A program made the translations under genes and the position numbers. From Tetraselmis striata (lineage: Eukaryota; Chlorophyta; Chlorodendrophyceae; Chlorodendrales; Chlorodendraceae), in NCBI GenBank assembly GCA_006384855.1, contig VCJN01002568.1, positions 62,001 through 126,000 of the forward strand: a DNA stretch of 64,000 nt, written 5' to 3'. The notes under the pieces are model-generated. The model was not told the origin of the DNA. It ran no database searches and was given only the letters and a program-made list of their open reading frames with translations. This document shows positions 10,920 to 21,091 of this stretch, piece after piece; position 1 is the first letter of the stretch, and every line of letters starts with the position of its first letter.

Positions 10920-11037
10920 TCCCACCCAGCCCACAGCCCCCTCCCGACCCCTCAGCCCAAGCCCCAACCCCGCCCCCATCCCCGCAGCCACACCACCGCC
11001 GGCGCGCATCCCCGAGACACCCGCGGCACCGTCCAAG
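10920..11037 (+). repeat. Left part of the 192-bp tandem array
   Basis: One diverged, partial unit of the 192-bp repeat that continues at 16933. It ends ...GCGGCACCGTCC followed by AAG. The array is cut here by the CACTA-like transposon, and AAG is repeated on the other side. Confidence 0.8.
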
Positions 11038-11653
11038 CACTGTGAGATTCAGATGTGACGTAAATGTGCCCTACTGGTGACGAACGACGACATACGGGGA
11101 CGATACGGGACGGACGAGGGACGTGGATTTCATACCCAGTAGCGACGACTATCGCGCGCGACCTGTAAAGTACTATATGAATTTCTCGTTTCCATAATTT
11201 CATCAAATTGATATGCGCACGCGGGCTCGCGTGTCGCCCGCCGACGCGGAGCACCCGGGCTAAGTACAGGCGGATGTACGCACTCATTGCACATCGCCGC
11301 ACATCGCTGACCGCACATCGCTGACCGCTGACCCCGCGGTGTGCGGCGATGTGCGGCACGACGGGCGGAGGTGTGGGCGGATGTAGGTGGTATGCTAGGT
11401 GGTAGGCGGTAGGTGGTGTTCGTAGGTGCGCGTTTTAATGCAGCCGCCCTAACTGCTAATGACTGTGTAACGCCCCAGCACGCGCATGAAGTACGGGGTC
11501 GCCTCACGGTCACCGCCGCTCACCGTTGAATCAAGCGCGGACAGCCGCGCACTCGCATCTGTGTTGCCTGCCGGTGGTGGGTTACATCCACCCCAACTCT
11601 CAACCACCCCCCACCCCCCCCCCCCCCCCCGCCCCCCGCGCGCGGCAGCAGGC

Positions 11654-11887
11654 ATGCCGGCAAAGGGATGGATAGCGAGTGTGTCGAAGGATGGCGTGTA
11701 CTCATGCAAGCACTGCCGGGGCAACGTGACGGGCACATGTGATAAGATGGCGCGAGAGCGGCACTTCCTAAATTTCCCGAACTGTAGCCACTCGTTGAAG
11801 CGTGCGGCTAAGTTGCGCCGCAAGGCCGCCTACAAGCAGGGGCGGCAGCAGCAGCAGCAGCAACAACAGGGGCGGCAGCAGGAGTAG
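11654..11887 (+). CDS. BED-like zinc finger protein fragment (transposon-encoded)
   Basis: ATG at 11654 opens a 77-residue frame (MPAKGWIASVSKDG...) with Cys-X2-Cys (SCKHC) followed by RERHFLNFPNC, a C2HC-type spacing like the BED finger at the N-terminus of many transposases. It ends in a Gln-rich tail and stops at 11887. The frame is open further upstream (from 11486) across a poly(C) run, so the true start is uncertain. The BED assignment is by spacing and position, not by alignment. Confidence 0.4.
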   Translation: MPAKGWIASVSKDGVYSCKHCRGNVTGTCDKMARERHFLNFPNCSHSLKRAAKLRRKAAYKQGRQQQQQQQQGRQQE

Positions 11888-12045
11888 CTGCAGCCGTCGG
11901 AAACGGCCCGCCGGCGCCGGTCTCGGACGACGGCGGCTCGAAGGTGGACGATGTGATGGGCGTGGGGGAGGACCCCGTTGGCGAAGACGGTATGGACATC
12001 GACGCGCCTGCGTGGCCGCCGGCGGGCGTGGAACCCGCGATGAGG

Positions 12046-12233
12046 GCGTGATATGGAAAGGCGATCCCGGCGACTTCTACATAAAGGTCATCGCCAAGAA
12101 GTTCCGGGGAGTATGGCACTACGGCGTGATAACCGGCGTCGTTACCGAGTGGGTGTTGGAGGACTACGGCGGGGCGACCCAGTGGCGCGCTGTTTTCGAG
12201 GACGGGGACATTGTGGGCCTTCTGCGTTCAGAG
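12046..12233 (+). CDS. Tudor-like domain exon inside the CACTA-like element
   Basis: The frame reads VIAKKFRGVWHYGVITGVV, then QWRAVFEDGDIVGLL, then a GT donor at 12234 (GAG/GTGAGT). The pattern, a basic stretch, F-x-G-x-W-x-x-G-x-V and, after a loop, a V-x-F-E-D-G-D strand, is the signature of plant Tudor-like domains of the PTM/DIR17 kind. Just upstream an acidic frame (SKVDDVMGVGEDPVGEDGMD) reads in another phase, so the gene has an intron or frameshift near 12030. Further plausible exons follow (12440-12735 and 12780-13110), not recognised. Probably an accessory protein of the transposon. Confidence 0.4.
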
Positions 12234-13108
12234 GTGAGTGGGCCCGGCCTGCGTGCTGGTGGCACCACTCAACTGCGGTTGTATGGAATCACACGCACCC
12301 GCCCGGTCGGCGTGGCAGGTTGTGGAGGCTATGGCGGCTGCCCAGGAGCACCCCCCTGTGGATGCGGACGGGGAGGCTCGCTTGGTAACCGTCCATGAAG
12401 GCGATGACTTGTCCTGTGAATCACGCACCTTGCCCGGCGTGCGTTCAACACAACCCGGCTGGCGGAGGCCAAGCAGAACACTGGCTGCCATGGCGTGTGC
12501 CATGTGCATGTGGTCCTGGGCTACGTCAGCATGGTCAACCTCTTCCCCCTCGCGCCGTTCCACCTGTTTTTTTTTTACTTGGGAAGGGACTTCTGGAGGA
12601 AATTTGTCACCGGGCACGGCCACATTGGATTCCGAGCTATGAAGCAGGAAGACCGGCGCCAGGCTTTAGTCCCGATACCCAGCAACTTTGAACGCGGGTT
12701 GCGCCCTTCGTTTGCAGTGTCCAAGAATCGAAAGGTAAACCCCCCCCCCCCCCCCCCCCCCGGGCGTGGGCGTGGGCGTGGGCGTGACGGCATTCCCCTC
12801 CATGACTGCAGGGTCAGGCAAGGTGACGGTGCAGTCCGGCTGGGTCATGGAGGACTGCTTGCACCACATGGAAACGTTTTCCATTCTTAACGCCGGTCCG
12901 CTGCTCGAGGAGGCCCGGGTGAAGGCGATCATGACCGAGAAGGAGCTTCGCGTCCCCAGGCGGTGCTTGGGCACATGTACAAGCGCATGCAAGGAGCTGC
13001 GTGGTTCGTCACGCGGTGGGGGTTGCAGAATGTGGTGACGGAGGAGGACGGCCCCGAGCGCAAGGCGCAGGTGGACGCGCTCACTAGGGAGGGGAGGACT
13101 CGATACCC

Positions 13109-13330
13109 AGCGCGGCGCCAAGGCGCGGCGGCCGGGGCAGCGCGGCGCCAAGGCGCGGCGGCCGGGGCAGCGCGGCGCCAAGGCGCGGCGGCCGGGGCAG
13201 CGCGGCGTCAAGGCGCGGCGGCCGGGGCAGCGCGGCGCCACGGCGCGGCGGCCGGGGCAGCGCGGCGCCAAGGCGCGGCGGCCGGGGCAGCGCGGCGCCA
13301 AGGCGCGGCGGCCGGGGCAGCGCGGCGCCA
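13109..13330 (+). repeat. 30-bp minisatellite, about 7.4 units
   Basis: The unit is CGCGGCGCCAAGGCGCGGCG plus GCCGGGGCAG. Two units carry single-base variants (CGTCAAGG, CGCCACGG). The length is a multiple of three, so all frames stay open: the plus frame reads (RRQGAAAGAA)n and the minus frame (LAPRCPGRRA)n. The large open frames reported over this block on either strand are by-products of the repeat. Confidence 0.9.
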
Positions 13331-13344
13331 ACGCGAGTGGGATG

Positions 13345-13850
13345 GGCGGGGCATCGGTTGCCACCGAGTGAGGCGTAGCATCGTTTGCAGTAGCAACGCA
13401 GCCTTTCCGGTGTGACGCCGCCTGGATGTAACCCAGCAGTACGCGCAAAGTGCAAGTACAAGCTGCTGATGGCGGGGATCCCGCGGGGGGGGGGGGGGGG
13501 GGGGCAGCGGCTGTGGGATAGGCGCGGCAGCGGTTGCTACAGAGTGAGGCGTCGCATCGTTTGCAGTAGCAACGCAGCCTTTCCGGTTGCATAGTGTGAC
13601 GCCGCCTAGATGTAACCCAGCAGTACGCGCAAAGTGCAAGTGCAAGCTGCTGGTGGCGGGGATCCACGCGAGGTCGCAGGACGGTGCGCGAGGGGGGGGG
13701 GGGGGGGGGGGGCAGCGGCTGTGGGATAGGCGGGGCAGCGGTTGCTACCGAGTGAGGCGTAGCATCGTTTGCAGTAGCAACGCAGCCTTTCCGGTTGCAT
13801 AGTGTGACGCCGCCTAGATGTAACCCAGCCATACGCGCAAAGTGCAAGTG
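13345..13850 (+). repeat. Three tandem units of about 200 bp, spaced by poly(G) runs
   Basis: Each unit contains GTGAGGCGTAGCATCGTTTG, then AGTAGCAACGCAGCCTTTCC, then TGTAACCCAGCAGTACGCGC. Units 1-2 and 2-3 are separated by a poly(G) run (13487-13504 and 13691-13712) followed by GCAGCGGCTGTGGGATAGGC. Unit 3 is cut short at about 13850. Confidence 0.8.
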
Positions 13851-13892
13851 TTACACGTCCGTGTGCCCCACCCAATATCATTGCGCCCGACT

Positions 13893-14270
13893 TCACTGAC
13901 GGCATGTCTCGCTCCCCATCATCTCCCGGGCCGTCCGCCGCCTCACCCTGCGCACCCTACCAGCCGCGCGTGCCTTCTCGGAAGCCTCACACACAGCGGC
14001 GCGAGTCGCGTCGTGGAACACGTCCCTGACATGGCGGAACTCCGCCCTCACCGCGGCCGTGGTCGGGCAGGGGACTGCCCGCTGATGGGTCGCCATGCAT
14101 GGGTACTTGGGGCCGCACCAAGCCGGGGTCCCGTCGCAGCAACACTCCCATTCCGTCCGTTGGCCGCAGTACACGCATGACGGGCGTCCGGCCAGGACAC
14201 GCACATGATAGTGCATGTGGCCGCCTCCCGCCACTGCTCGTAGTGCTCCGGTCAACATGGCGACGAGCAA
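13893..14270 (-). CDS. Cys/His-rich frame, zinc-ribbon-like (transposon-encoded)
   Basis: The minus-strand frame contains HMHYHVRVLAGRPSCVYCGQ, then WECCCDGTPAWCGPKYPCMA and TH, and ends with a basic tail at 13893. The order His-rich strand, C-X2-C, then C-x-C...C...C and a final His resembles the zinc-ribbon module found at the C-terminus of several cut-and-paste transposases (piggyBac-like and others). No start codon is convincing, so it would be a last exon. The minus orientation, opposite to the BED-like and Tudor-like frames, suggests two genes in the element. Low confidence. Confidence 0.3.
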   Translation of the reverse strand: MLVAMLTGALRAVAGGGHMHYHVRVLAGRPSCVYCGQRTEWECCCDGTPAWCGPKYPCMATHQRAVPCPTTAAVRAEFRHVRDVFHDATRAAVCEASEKARAAGRVRRVRRRTAREMMGSETCRQ

Positions 14271-15639
14271 GTCGGCATGTCCCGCAGGTGGCTGCGGGGC
14301 GGGTGGCGCGAGCGCAGCCTCGCTCGCCTCGACAACTCACTCAGCCCCATCAGTCGCCTCAACCACGGCCTCCTCCGCGGCGCATCAGGCGCATCATCGT
14401 CGCCTGGCAGGGCGTCCCCCCCCGCAACGGCGCCGTCCGCGGTGGCCGACGCCGTCGTGGCGGGGTGCTGTGAGGAGGTGGCCCTAGACATAGGTGGGGC
14501 CGGCACCGCCATGTGTTAGTTGCTCCACATGCGGTGCGGTTCCTGACGCGACAGCTCCGTCGCACAGGTACCGGCGGCGGCACCCCACGCCTGCTGCGCT
14601 TACCACCAACCGGCATGTTTCCTTTGGGAGGTGGTTCATCCGCGTCGGAGGTGAGCGGCGGTGCCGGTGTGGGTGTGGATACTGCCCGGCCATTAGGGCT
14701 CCCGCCGCCCGCCGCTCCGCCGACCCACGCCGCGGCGTGTGCCGCGCCCCGCATAGTCGCCTCGAATATATTATACATGACGCTGGGACGGGGGGGGGGG
14801 GGGGGGGGGGGATTCGTGCGTTTCGTATGTCGGCGGAACGGCGTGCGAAGCTGCGGCTGGCGAAGGTGGTGGAAGTAAGCGTGGCGGCGTCGGCGGCGTT
14901 TTACCGTGCGTGCATGCGTGCGCAACCCCGCGGCAGCAAGCGCCGGACTCGGCGTGTGCCGGCGGCAGAGCTGCGAAGCCATGGACACGGTACGGGATGC
15001 CAAGTCTGGCTAAACAACTGCCGAGGCTGGCGGCTTAACCCCCATGTCCGGCGGTTGAGGGACGGAAAGTGCGTAGAAGTTGATCGGCAAAGCGGGCATA
15101 TAAGCCTGGCTGTGCTAGGTTCCTATTAAGTAATGGCGGTTTGTGCTAAGTAATTCGTAGGGGTGGACCGTGCAGCGCAGGTAGGGGGCGGTATAAATGA
15201 GGCCGGGCACATATACTGCTCCACGAAACGACACTGCTGCCAGACCCGATCGTCTACGGCCGATATAATATTCACACTATATTATCATCGGTGCACACTG
15301 CCGCACACCGCCGCACACCGCCGCACAACGCTGCGCGCGCACATTCGTCGCGCACATATACGCGCGCCCTACCGCACATATTATCCCGGATTCACTCGGT
15401 GAAACCGCGTATTCATTACGCCGTGCTACTTCAACAATAAACATTGCGAAATTACACCGACACAATGCCGCACCGACTAGCTCTTGACAATACGTGCATA
15501 TAAATAGTAGTGGCGCGCTGCTCCTCGCCTCCGATGTGTCGTTGACTGCTGCGGACGGCGGTCGTCGACTGGGTGTTAGTTTCTCCACCTCGCCCCCCCC
15601 CCCCCCCCCCCCCGCCCCTTCACCGCTCACAGCGCCATG

Positions 15640-15924
15640 GCAGACCTCGCCCCCCGGGCAAAATTGGGCGGCGAGCCTTGTTGTCTCGCGTGTCCGCGCC
15701 GCCGGCATCGAGGAGGACGAGAAAGACATGAGGAAACGCGTGACAAGGTGGGCGCGCAACAAAACACTCCACCCTCCACATTAGCACGCACCCACTCGTG
15801 GCTAACTTGTGCCGCGCGCAGGTTCGTCCGGGAGCGCCGTAAGGCCCACCTCAACGCCAAGGCTTCCACAGTGCCAGCGGCGCAACTCGTGGTGGCCGAG
15901 GAGGCCGCATCCTCAGCCGCTTAA
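15640..15924 (+). CDS. Charged C-terminal exons, unknown protein (transposon-encoded)
   Basis: Two frames can be joined by an 82-base GT-AG intron. The first ends RAAGIEEDEKDMRKR at about 15740 and the second begins FVRERRKAHLNAKAS at about 15823, ending at TAA 15924. Shortly downstream (15943-16188) a second frame is strongly basic (NKKRKRPVKKRRGKK, ending RARKNKNKQ) and looks like a nuclear-localisation tail. No family recognised. Confidence 0.3.
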   Translation, partial: ADLAPRAKLGGEPCCLACPRRRHRGGRERHEETRDKVGAQQNTPPSTLARTHSWLTCAARRFVRERRKAHLNAKASTVPAAQLVVAEEAASSAA

Positions 15925-16241
15925 AGGCGAAACGATTGTGGCTTGTTGTGGGCGTCTCGGCACAGGGGGCGTCCCGACGCCAAGGTAAGGAAGCTCATGG
16001 CGGCGTCGTCGACGGCACAGCCTCCCGGGGTGGTGAAGACACTGACGGATAACAAGAAGCGGAAGAGGCCAGTGAAGAAGCGCCGAGGTAAGAAACTGAC
16101 GGTCGCGGAGTCGGAGGCGGAGGCGGAGGCAGCGAGATCGTCGAAGCGGAGGGTCCCCCGGGCACGCAAGAACAAGAACAAGCAGTAGCCCCCGCCCCCT
16201 TACCCCCTCCCCTCACTCCCCCGGCGGGAGCGGCGGGCGGC

Positions 16242-16314
16242 GGGGGGGGGGGGGGGGGGGGCGGGGGGACCACGCCCGCCCGCCCGTCTCCCCCCCCCCC
16301 CCCCCCCCCCCCGC
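16242..16314. repeat. Paired poly(G) and poly(C) runs
   Basis: A run of about 21 G (16242-16262) and a run of about 22 C (16291-16312), about 28 bases apart, can pair into a very stable hairpin just inside the right part of the CACTA-like element. Confidence 0.8.
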
Positions 16315-16932
16315 CCCCCGCCACATGCCCCGACGGCAGCTGTCGCGAATATTGTAATTCAAACATTCTTCGGCAAACCGCTGCCTGCCCCCGCCCTACC
16401 CCTCGCGAATATTTATGTAACGTGAGCACTCTTTGGCAAAACATGGCAGCCAAACCGCCCATCTGATAACCTTTGATCGGACGGCTGGCAGGCCCGTTCA
16501 GCAGTACTAGCTATAATGTACACAAAATTCCCCACTTTGGCCGAATAGTACGGCTGAGATTTGCGCTCCCATGTACTAATAGTTATCCACAGGACGACTC
16601 GCCATCGCGCCCGGGTTCGTACTAGATAATAAGTACTAGATACCCGGTACCGGCTTAATAAATATATCGCGTACTACCCGGTACCACCCGGTACTACCCG
16701 GTACTACACGGACAACCTCGCACCTTTTACTTGTGCCATGTAGCACATCACACGTCATGTACGACTACCTCAATGATTACAAAAAGGATTTATCGCCCGC
16801 CGGCAATAACGCCGGATGTACTCGCACGTAACTGGATGGACATGCCGCCACCAGCAGCAGGTTTCACGGATAATAGTGGTACCGGTACGGTAGTGCTTCG
16901 TCACCCGTATGTCACATCTGAATCTCACAGTG

Positions 16933-17575
16933 AAGGCAGCTTCACAGCACCTATCTTCGCCCGTCGGTCCGCACTTCACGGTGATGACTCCGCGTGCGCG
17001 CCGCCCGCCATGGTCCAAGCCGCACCCCTCCGCCCCCCTTTCCCCAACCACACCCGCCCCCCTCCCCATCCCCGCAGCCACACCACCGCCGGCGCGCATC
17101 CCCGAGTCACCCGCGGCACCGTCCGAGGCAGCTTCACAGCACCTATCTTCGCCCGTCGGTCCGCACTTCACGGTGATGACTCCGCGTGCGCGCCGCCCGC
17201 CATGGTCCAAGCCGCACCCCTCCGCCCCCCTTTCCCCAACCACACCCGCTCCCCTCCCCATCCCCGCAGCCACACCACCGCCGGCGCGCATCCCCGAGAC
17301 ACCCGCGGCACCGTCCGAGGCAGCTTCACAGCACCTATCTTCGCCCGTCGGTCCGCACTTCACGGTGATGACTCCGCGTGCGCGCCGCCCGCCATGGTCC
17401 AAGCCGCACCCCTCCGCCCCCCTTTCCCCAACCACACCCGCTCCCCTCCCCATCCCCGCAGCCAAACCACCGCCGGCGCGCATCCCCGAGTCACCCGCGG
17501 CACCGTCCGAGGCAGCTTCACAGCACCTATCTTCGCCCGTCGGTCCGCACTTCACGGTGATGACTCCGCATGCGC
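16933..17575 (+). repeat. Main part of the 192-bp tandem array
   Basis: About 3.3 units with a period of exactly 192 bases (for example CGCGTGCGCGCCGCCCGCCA at 16992, 17184 and 17376). 192 is a multiple of three, so long frames are open on both strands. The plus frame from 16909 encodes 64-residue proline-rich units (SPVGPHFTVMTP...). No evidence decides whether it is translated. Units differ by only a few bases. Confidence 0.85.
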
Positions 17576-17579
17576 GCCT

Positions 17580-19830
17580 GCGTGCAGCGGTGTGGGTCGC
17601 CCCGCCAACTCCACAAGACTCAAGACATGAAGACGGAGGCGGTGCTCATTCTCGCGTGGGCTTCAGGCAGCTTTATTGAAGTTGCCCGTGACGTTGTACT
17701 ACGCGGTAGGCTCTTGTTGCTTACGCTTTTGTAATTCAAACCAGTACCCATACTTAGACCTTTATACCTAATAGCTGCCCCACGCGCCGCCCGCCCCCGT
17801 AGTGTACAGGTAATCACTACAGTACATATAATGTAGTGATTGGTTTTTAGTTGCACAGGGGTGTAACCCTAAAACCCTAAAAGGAGTACTTATCATCAAA
17901 AGTAAAAGTAAAGTTCGCGCCCCGCCCGGGCGGGACATCGGCCGAAGCCGCCCCAGCACTTGACCTCTTACAGTCGTAGGCATGGCATAGCCCGTACTTA
18001 TCGTTCATATTTCATCATGCTTACACAAATACACCCCTACACATAAGTTTGGGGTCCCTTTTCGGCAGTCTCAAGACTTCAGAAGTCTAGGGTACCTGAA
18101 CGTAGGGCATATGAGTTGAAACCCTGGAATCTCAGAGGGTTTTATAAAACCTGCATGACGAGTGGCTCAAACCGAAGCTTAAAGACCTTTGACTAGGGAA
18201 TCACGCTGCACTTGGTGCGTGGATGGGCGTCGCCTGCAACTGCACCAAAACCGGGGTCGGTATCACGCACACGCACGCCGATGCGCGTGAATAGACAACC
18301 AAACGGCGGGATGGCCATGAACGCGTGAGGAAGCACATTGGCGAGGGGCTAGGGTGCATTTGGTTGGGGTGCAGCCGTGTGTGCGGCGGCCAGTACATGT
18401 CGCATTGCGAAACTGGCATGGCATCACTACTGTCGGCCACGCGCAGCAACACCCCCTTGGCTTTAAAACGCTATAACTTCTCAGGGTTTGCTCAGAAAAA
18501 AAAATAAAAATACCACGCGATTCCTCGTGCAAATCTGCGTCGAAAACAATCTTCCAAAATCAAAAAAACGTTTTTTGGGTCACCGGGAAAAATCCCCAAA
18601 GATGATCATCCAAGTTGCCCCTCACTGCCTCATGTGCCCACCCATATCGGGCGCGTGGCTTTGCGCCAAGTGCGTGTATAAGCCCCATACTCAGTTGCGC
18701 GAGAGCGCTATGTATGTGGATGACCACGGACCACCAACACTTGGCATGTGCCACCTCCTAGCGATACACACATCTACCAGCCAAAATGCCATTTTCCACA
18801 GCATTTTTCAAGGAATTTCATATTAATCAAAATCCACGCCCCTACCGCGCCACCCCGCCCACGAAACGATGCAACTGGCATTCCACCACGCGCTCCCATA
18901 GTAGAGCATTGCCCTACGCCAAGGGGGCCATCGAGCGCCTCTCCTACGTGCGTTCGCCACAGAAACATCAGCATTTTCACCCCAAAACTGCTCCCCACAG
19001 TGGCCGACTTGTCGTTGGGGTGTCACGTCGTGCCTATAGCGACATGCTTTCAGTGGCCTACACGCACGGTGTGTGCAACTTATGCCAAGGGCCGTATCCA
19101 CCGAGTTTAATGCGACGAGTGCCGCTATTTCCATAGGTTTGGACGGTTGGCGCAACCCACAACTTTCTGGCGCCAACGCATCATGCACTGATTTCGCGTT
19201 TTTGAAAGGGCGCCCACAAATGGTCGTGTTGTCGCGTGGGTGGGTATAAAGCGCACAATAGGCGTTCGCCCGAACTATTCCCACTGTAGTTAGCATGTAT
19301 GCACGTGCAGCCGGCGTTATCCGCGCCCATGCATGCGCTTTGCGATCGAAAATGCAAAACCCGGACTTATGTGGAGGGGTGTATTAACGAGTAGCGAGTA
19401 GCGAGTCGCTAGATGCATATATTTAATTATCAGCATTCCGGTGTATTAATAAGGCCGTCACAATTTAGTATGTCGTTTTAGGTGCCCCCCCCCCCCCCCC
19501 CCCCCCGCTTTTTTGAGCGCCCCATTTTTTCTTTCCTGCTGCATCCGCAGGTACTACAAAGTATTGTCAAAAGCACTGCAAAAAATGCAATTGGGCGGTT
19601 ATATCATTGCTGGAGAGGTTCTTCAAGCACATACATAGCAGCAATGTAAGCTGCAATGTGTACACATTGGCCGGCAAGCTATTGCCTTTGTCAACCATTA
19701 CATCATGCACAAGAGAGGACAATCATGAAGAAAAAACACATGAGTACAATGCGGAAGTGTTAACCCCTTGCCCTCCCGGCCAAAGCCTACAATTCTATGA
19801 ATGTGTAATGATGGATGCATGCTGTCCGCC
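17580..19830. other. Gene-free stretch
   Basis: No gene supported. It holds a hairpin at 17813-17841 (AATCACTACA / TGTAGTGATT), two TTTTAGGG-type units in reverse (17867-17882) and a poly(C) run at 19486-19506. Frames are short. Confidence 0.5.
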
Positions 19831-21091
19831 TCACTCTCGCAAATGCTCTCTGACACTGCGCCTGGCTGTGTTGCGCCTCACGGGTGCCCTCGTGCGCCGC
19901 GCCTGCTCGCTTGCTGGTTTTGCATGTTGGGATGTTTTTGATTGGGATGTTGAGACGGTATACTTGTCCAATGCGTACAAATTGCGGTTAATCAGTCTCA
20001 GGAGGGCAGGTAGCTTGGAGTTCTGCGATATCGGTCCGACCACGATGATGTGGTGCGAGTTCTCATCCAACCTACGGGCCGGAGTTGCGAGCACGTTATT
20101 GCGTGCCTGCTGGCGAGCGTTTTGGCTGACGATGCGCCTATCGTATGCCGACATCGCAGTTTCGAGGGCGCTGAGATAAGCGAAAATAACACGGTGGGCC
20201 ACTTGCCCTTCGTCGTCTAGTTGCCGTCGCCGCGGAGCAGCTTGTGTAGTCTATTCGCAACTCTACCACGATCCGGCTCGTCTGCGTGCTTGCCCATTTC
20301 AAACTTGCCAAAGAACCGTTCTAGACAGTCGTCGGGGGGGGGGGGGGGGGGGCATACCGCAGCTGCGCCCATACCCCGTCGTTCTTTTTGTTATTCTCAG
20401 GTGAGCTGCTTGGGAACAACGCGAGGTGCGCATGCTGCATGACGTCACTCCCCCCTTTGTTAGCTTTATCGGCCGTCCACTTATCGACTTCCACAGACCC
20501 AAGCCGAGACACTACTATATATATCGTTGAAGTGTCTCTTCTTCCTCAACATACTGTCGGGTTAAATAATCGGCGCGCCACGTGGGTATGTAGTGGCGGC
20601 TGCCAGATGTGGCTACCGTCATCATACGCAACATAGGGTTCACCTCCGTTGGGCGCGCTTCTACCGCAAGGGTAACCATATATGGGTTAAGTGGAGGAAA
20701 GCCCCTTCAGTCAAGCGTTTCCAGCGCGTGGGAGAGGGTATCGTCAATACACGCAGTGCAATCTTGCGCGGTGTCGGCGATGTTCTTTGGGACGCTCATG
20801 GCGACAACCACGGCATCGCGAAGCGGTAGGGAGGCGGGGGCAAGACATCGCATGAGTTATTAGTTTCAACACAAGCAACCTCCGATCATGTATGTCGCCG
20901 TCGGGCCGAACTCCGTGGCCTTTCTCCACAACGGCTTGAATTGCTGCACGTAGTCGATGCTGACGCTGAGGCATACTGACAGACCGCCACCAATAAGTTT
21001 CAGGGGCATGGTGGGGGTGGCTGCTGTGAGAGTGGGTGTTGTGATGTCCAATGGCGGGATGGAGCCAGGGTTTCCGCGGCGGGTGCGTCAA
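19831..21091 (-). pseudogene. Decayed multi-exon gene of unknown family
   Basis: Several minus-strand segments look like translated sequence but do not join into one frame. In transcription order: MPLKLIGGGLSVCLSVSIDY then VQQFKPLWRKATEFGPTATY (around 21015-20880); DAVVVAMSVPKNIADTAQDC (around 20815-20750); SVEVDKWTADKANKGGSDVM then FPSSSPENNKKNDGVWAQLR (around 20500-20360); a poly(C) run; CLERFFGKFEMGKHADEPDR then a stop at about 20218; and in another phase VAHRVIFAYLSALETAMSAY to SHHIIVVGPISQNSKLPALL (20200-19960). The pieces may be exons of an intact gene with some frameshifts, or remains of a transposon gene. No family recognised. Confidence 0.35.

Larger units (their letters stand above)
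11038..16932. mobile_element. CACTA-like DNA transposon, 5.9 kb, 3-bp target duplication
   Basis: The left end CACTGTGAGATTCAGATGTG (plus AC) is exactly inverted at the right end (16911-16932), giving a 22-base perfect terminal inverted repeat. The trinucleotide AAG flanks both ends (11035-11037, 16933-16935). CACTR-type ends with a 3-bp duplication fit the EnSpm/CACTA (CMC) superfamily. The element lies inside a 192-bp tandem array, and the rejoined array (CCGTCC-AAG-GCAGCTTC) matches the other units (CCGTCC-GAG-GCAGCTTC), confirming the boundaries. Inside are a BED-like finger frame, a Tudor-like exon, a minus-strand Cys-rich frame, a basic C-terminal frame and several tandem repeats. I see no DDE transposase core, so it may be defective or carry an unfamiliar one. 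Confidence 0.8.

Noticed and set aside
12666..13847. 393-codon minus-strand open frame
   Set aside because: Its length comes from the stop-free 30-bp minisatellite, the poly(G) repeats and their flanks; the translation is repetitive Pro/Arg/Ala without a domain.
13109..13850. CRISPR-like array
   Set aside because: Repeats are contiguous without unique spacers, and the genome is eukaryotic.
19607..20179. 190-codon plus frame
   Set aside because: Starts only at TTG, and its opposite strand carries more coding-like sequence (GQVAHRVIFAYLSALETAM...).
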